NCBI GenBank assembly: GCA_023254015.1
Contig: JALQYS010000574.1
Span: 1-7,262, forward strand
Length of the DNA: 7,262 nt
Reading direction: 5' to 3'
Source of the DNA: Paracoccaceae bacterium
GTDB lineage: Bacteria > Pseudomonadota > Alphaproteobacteria > Rhodobacterales > Rhodobacteraceae
Position 1 is the first letter of the stretch. Each line of letters starts with the position of its first letter. The translations under genes were made by a program, and so were the position numbers. Shown one piece after another: positions 4,396 through 7,262 of the stretch. The notes below the pieces were generated by a model. It ran no database searches. It saw only the letters and a list, made by a program, of their open reading frames with translations, and was not told the origin of the DNA.

Positions 4396-5685
4396 TCAGC
4401 GCAAGGCCCGGCCCTTGACGATGGCATCCGGGCCAAAGCGGGCGCGGATCGCATCGGTGGCACGTTCGGCCTTGGCCCGCTTGGCGGCATACGGGTCAAG
4501 CAGGTCGCCCGACAGGTCGGCCTGATCTTCGGGGGCAAGGTCGGCAATGCCGACGCCGATCAGCCGGAACGGGCCCTTGGCCGCCTCGGGGCGGAACAGA
4601 TCGACGGCAGCGCGATAGATGCGGTCTGTCAGTTGCGTCGGATCGCCAAGCGCGTGGCGGCGCGAGATCAACTGGAAATCGCCCCTCTTCAGCTTCAGCG
4701 TCACGGTCCGCCCGGCCAGCCGTTTGGCCTTGGCGCGGTCGGCCACCTGTTCAGCCAGCCGCCACAGATGGCCGTCCAGAATCTCCAGGTCCGCGGTGTC
4801 CTCGAAAAAAGTGGTCTCCTTCGAAATCGACTTCACCTTCTCGTCCCGGTTGACGCGACGGTGATCCTCGCCGCGCGCCAGATGCCACAGCCGTTCGCCC
4901 ATCTGGCCAAACCGCGTCACCAGATCGGCCCTGTCCCAGCGCAGAAGATCGGCAATCGTGCGGATGCCCGCCTTTTCAAGGGCGCCTTGCGTGGCGGTGC
5001 CCACGCCCCAGATCAGCCGCACGGGTTTGGGTCGCAGGAAATCGGCGGTCTCGGCCCGGCCGATCACGGAAAATCCCCGCGGCTTGTCCAGATCCGAGGC
5101 GATCTTGGCTAGAAACTTGTTATGCGACAGCCCGATCGAGCCGGACAGGCCCAGCTCCGTCTCCATCCGGCGGATCAGCCGGGCCAGAACCACGGCGGGC
5201 GGCGCGCCATGCAGCCGCTCGGTGCCGGTCAGGTCAAGAAAGGCCTCATCCAGCGAGAGGGGTTCGATGGCGGGCGTCAGCTCTTCCATCATGGCGCGGA
5301 TTGCGCGGCTGACCTGCACATAAACCGCCATGCGCGGCTTTACCACGGTGGCTTGCGGGCACAGTTTCATCGCCTGAAACATCGGCATGGCCGAGCGCAC
5401 GCCGTGAATCCGCGCCAGATAGCAGCAGGTCGAGACCACCCCCCGCTGCCCGCCGCCCACGATCACCGGCACATCGCGCAGCGCCGGATTGTCGCGCTTT
5501 TCGACACTGGCGTAAAAGGCATCGCAATCCATGTGCGCGATGGACAGCTGGTACAGTTCCGGATGCGCCAGCACGCGCGGGCTGCGGCAGGCGGGGCAAC
5601 GCGCTCCGGCATCGAAAGAGGTCAGGCAGTCGCGGCACAGGCTGGGCATGGGCCGTTTATCCTGCGCTTCGGCCCGCCTGTCCAT
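4396..5685 (-). CDS. dinB: DNA polymerase IV (Y-family translesion polymerase) with N-terminal Cys4 motif
   Basis: DinB copies past DNA lesions without proofreading. The 429-residue product is longer than E. coli Pol IV (351) because of extensions at both ends. Residues 17-33 carry CRDC...CPAC, a likely zinc knuckle. The palm has HMDCDAFYASVE (51-62) with metal ligand D53 and steric-gate Y58, and SLDEAFLD (144-151) with D146 and E147. Then come NKFLAKIASDLDKPRG (189-204), an HhH segment IWGVGTATQGALEKAGI (225-241) and a little-finger domain from about 275 to 380. The C-terminal extension has QADLSGDLLD (388-397) where a clamp-binding QxxLF-like motif is expected, but without a clean consensus. 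M1 follows AAGGG by 8 nt; M13 (5649-5647) follows AGGA and is an equally plausible start. No alphaproteobacterial SOS box (GTTC-N7-GTTC) is visible upstream. Confidence 0.96.
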   Translation of the reverse strand: MDRRAEAQDKRPMPSLCRDCLTSFDAGARCPACRSPRVLAHPELYQLSIAHMDCDAFYASVEKRDNPALRDVPVIVGGGQRGVVSTCCYLARIHGVRSAMPMFQAMKLCPQATVVKPRMAVYVQVSRAIRAMMEELTPAIEPLSLDEAFLDLTGTERLHGAPPAVVLARLIRRMETELGLSGSIGLSHNKFLAKIASDLDKPRGFSVIGRAETADFLRPKPVRLIWGVGTATQGALEKAGIRTIADLLRWDRADLVTRFGQMGERLWHLARGEDHRRVNRDEKVKSISKETTFFEDTADLEILDGHLWRLAEQVADRAKAKRLAGRTVTLKLKRGDFQLISRRHALGDPTQLTDRIYRAAVDLFRPEAAKGPFRLIGVGIADLAPEDQADLSGDLLDPYAAKRAKAERATDAIRARFGPDAIVKGRALR

Positions 5686-5751
5686 GCCGGTTTCCCTTGC
5701 GCCCGCCCCCTATCGCGCCCATCCTGACGCCAGAATTCAGGGAGCGCCCGA

Positions 5752-6633
5752 ATGGATATTGAACAGGTTGCAGGCAGCGGGGCCGTCTATCTGGCCATCG
5801 CGCTTTTCATCATCATCTCGATCTTCAAGGCCGTGCGCATCGTGCCGCAGTCCGAGAAATACGTGGTCGAACGTTTTGGCCGGTTGCGGGCGGTGCTGGG
5901 GCCGGGGATCAACCTTCTGGTGCCCTTTCTTGACCGGGTGGCGCACAAGGTCTCGGTGCTGGAACGGCAGTTGCCCAATGCCCGGCAGGATGCCATCACC
6001 GCCGACAACGTCCTGTTGCAGGTGGAAACCAGCGTCTTTTACCGTGTGACGGAGCCTGAAAAAACCGTCTACCGCATCCGCGATGTCGATGCCGCGATTG
6101 CTACAACGGTTGCGGGCATTGTCCGGTCCGAGATCGGCAAGCTGGAGCTGGATCAGGTGCAGTCGAACCGCGCCCAGCTGATCGAGCGGGTGCGCGAGAA
6201 CGTCAAGGCCATGGTCGATGATTGGGGGGTCGAGGTGACGCGGGCCGAGATTCTGGACGTGGCGCTGGATGAGGCCACCCGCAATGCCATGCTGCAGCAG
6301 TTGAACGCCGAACGGGCACGGCGGGCACAGGTGATGGAGGCCGAGGGCAAGAAGCGTGCGGTGGAACTGGCCGCCGACGCCGATCTTTATTCGGCCGAAC
6401 AGGCCGCCAAGGCCCGCCGCATCACCGCCGACGCCGAGGCCTATGCCACGGGCGTGATTGCCGGCGCGATCAAGGAAAACGGGCTGGAGGCGGCGCAGTT
6501 CCAGGTCGCGCTGAAACAGGTCGAGGCGCTGCAGGCCGTGGCCGTCGGGCAGGGCAAACAGACCATTCTGGTGCCCGCCAACGCGTTGGAGGCCTTTGGC
6601 GATGCCTTCAAGATGCTGAAAGGACGCGGATAG
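5752..6633 (+). CDS. qmcA: SPFH/band-7 membrane protein, QmcA-like (stomatin/prohibitin superfamily)
   Basis: SPFH proteins oligomerise on membranes and form ring or cage assemblies around microdomains and membrane proteases such as FtsH. The 293-residue product has one N-terminal membrane segment (about 11-27, AVYLAIALFIIISIF), then the band-7 domain with SEKYVVERFGRL (34-45), GPGINLLVPFLDRV (50-63), DAITADNVLLQVETSVFYRV (80-99) and VRSEIGKLELDQV (124-136). A long alanine- and charge-rich coiled-coil stretch runs from about 185 to 235, followed by a conserved tail with TILVPAN (271-277). Length and order match E. coli QmcA (about 305). The ATG is preceded by AGGGAG (5739-5744) at 7 nt. It begins 66 bp from the divergent dinB start, and an NfeD-like gene follows after 1 bp, the standard SPFH-NfeD pairing. 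Confidence 0.93.
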   Translation: MDIEQVAGSGAVYLAIALFIIISIFKAVRIVPQSEKYVVERFGRLRAVLGPGINLLVPFLDRVAHKVSVLERQLPNARQDAITADNVLLQVETSVFYRVTEPEKTVYRIRDVDAAIATTVAGIVRSEIGKLELDQVQSNRAQLIERVRENVKAMVDDWGVEVTRAEILDVALDEATRNAMLQQLNAERARRAQVMEAEGKKRAVELAADADLYSAEQAAKARRITADAEAYATGVIAGAIKENGLEAAQFQVALKQVEALQAVAVGQGKQTILVPANALEAFGDAFKMLKGRG

Positions 6634-6634
6634 G

Positions 6635-6901
6635 ATGTGGAATGTCTGGTGGGTCTGGATCGTCGCGGGCTTTGCGCTGGGCGTGCTGGAGATTCTGGCG
6701 CCCGGCTACATCTTTCTGGGCTTCGCGCTGGGCGCGTTGTTGACTGGTGTGCTCTTGGGTGTCGGGGTGTTGGGCGGCTCGTTGCCGCTGCTGTTGATGG
6801 TCTTTGCCCTGTTGTCTCTGGCGGCATGGTTCCTGATGCGCCGCATGGCGGGCGTGACAAGGGGGCAGGCGAAGATCTGGCACAAGGATATCAATGACTG
6901 A
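6635..6901 (+). CDS. short NfeD-like membrane protein (YbbJ-type partner of the SPFH protein)
   Basis: The 88-residue product is very hydrophobic, with two to three membrane segments: about 5-21 (WWVWIVAGFALGVLEIL), 25-47 and 50-67. After them comes MRRMAGVTRGQAKIWHKDIND. NfeD proteins accompany SPFH proteins and are thought to regulate or anchor them. E. coli YbbJ is about 150 residues with a soluble OB-fold domain after the membrane part; here that domain is reduced to some 20 residues, although the C-terminal KIWHKDIND is intact and looks like a genuine end. The ATG lies 1 bp after the qmcA stop, with AAGGA about 10 nt upstream. Its last 8 bp overlap the Nudix gene, implying one transcript and coupled translation. 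Confidence 0.88.
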   Translation: MWNVWWVWIVAGFALGVLEILAPGYIFLGFALGALLTGVLLGVGVLGGSLPLLLMVFALLSLAAWFLMRRMAGVTRGQAKIWHKDIND

Positions 6902-7262
6902 GGTCGTCGGTGCCAAGGCCGCGCTTTTTTGTGACGGTCGTATCCTGACCTATCTGCGGGATGAGACCCCCGGCCTGCGCTGGCCCGGCCATTGGGATTT
7001 GCCCGGCGGCGGGCTGGAACCGGGCGAAAGCGCCGAAGACGGGTTGTTGCGCGAGGTGTTCGAAGAATTCGGCCTGCGCCTGACGCCTGCGCATCTGCAC
7101 TGGCGCGGGGTTTTCCCCACCACGCACAGCCCGGGCCGCGACGCAGCCTTTTTCGCCGGCACCCTGACGCCCGCCGAGGTTGCCGCCATCCGCTTTGGCG
7201 ATGAGGGGCAGGAGTGGCAGATGATGCCCATTCCTGACTGGCTCGCGCATCCCCGCGCGGTT
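6894..7262 (+). CDS. Nudix hydrolase (3' end beyond the window)
   Basis: An open frame runs from ATG 6894 to the window edge (123 residues visible) and carries a perfect Nudix box GX5EX7REUXEEXGU at residues 39-61: G39, E45, R53, E54, E57, E58, G60 (GGLEPGESAEDGLLREVFEE then FGL). Preceding WDLPGG (34-39) and an N-terminal beta strand beginning VVGAKAALF are typical of the fold. Such enzymes hydrolyse nucleoside diphosphates linked to another moiety, including oxidised nucleotides, NADH, nucleotide sugars or caps; the substrate cannot be told from this sequence. AAGGA (6884-6888) lies 5 nt before the ATG, and the start overlaps the nfeD-like gene by 8 bp. About 10-30 residues may be missing if it is a standard MutT-size protein. 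Confidence 0.93.
   Translation, partial: MTEVVGAKAALFCDGRILTYLRDETPGLRWPGHWDLPGGGLEPGESAEDGLLREVFEEFGLRLTPAHLHWRGVFPTTHSPGRDAAFFAGTLTPAEVAAIRFGDEGQEWQMMPIPDWLAHPRAV

Noticed and set aside
4037..4525. A 162-codon plus-strand ORF overlapping the amidohydrolase and dinB ends
   Set aside because: Out of frame with two recognised genes and rich in Arg, Trp and Ser as expected from shifted GC-rich codons.
5731..5740. GAATTC palindrome near the qmcA Shine-Dalgarno as an operator
   Set aside because: A single 6-bp palindrome is too short to support an operator; probably chance.

Overview
The window is 7,262 bp of GC-rich chromosomal DNA that looks like Rhodobacterales (Paracoccaceae/Rhodobacteraceae-type alphaproteobacteria). 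This rests on the protein sequences themselves: a DinB with the N-terminal four-cysteine knuckle common in this group, a cysteine-poor 41-residue L36, a very short NfeD, and an alphaproteobacterial RsfS-RlmH pair. Almost every gene is ordinary core or housekeeping material. I could run no database search, so product names come from motif recognition.

Layout: 1-608 (minus) is the 5' part of leuC, cut by the window edge. 609-1087 is an intergenic region with two outward-facing sigma70-like promoters: one for leuC, with a roughly 150-nt leader holding a 29-codon ORF and a terminator-like hairpin, and one for rsfS. An intrinsic terminator with no obvious client lies between them. 1088-1918 (plus) is the rsfS-rlmH ribosome-maturation operon. 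It overlaps tail to tail with a PaiB-type FMN-binding protein gene (1906-2529, minus).

2530-3071 is the least ordinary stretch: AT-rich by local standards, full of short inverted repeats, with an unrecognised 37-codon basic ORF (2785-2898) that has a good Shine-Dalgarno sequence and a strong intrinsic terminator 12 bp after its stop. Then come rpmJ (L36, minus, 3072-3197) and tRNA-Val(GAC) (minus, 3267-3341), each with its own terminator.

3535-4395 (plus) encodes an N-formylglutamate amidohydrolase-family enzyme. It meets dinB (DNA polymerase IV, minus, 4396-5685) end to end with no spacer. Divergent from dinB is a three-gene plus-strand run with 1-bp and overlapping junctions: an SPFH/QmcA-like membrane protein (5752-6633), a short NfeD-like membrane protein (6635-6901) and a Nudix hydrolase (6894 to the window edge).

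I found no CRISPR array, transposase, integrase or phage structural gene. The best candidates for something undescribed are the 37-aa ORF with its structured upstream region, and the leuC leader.
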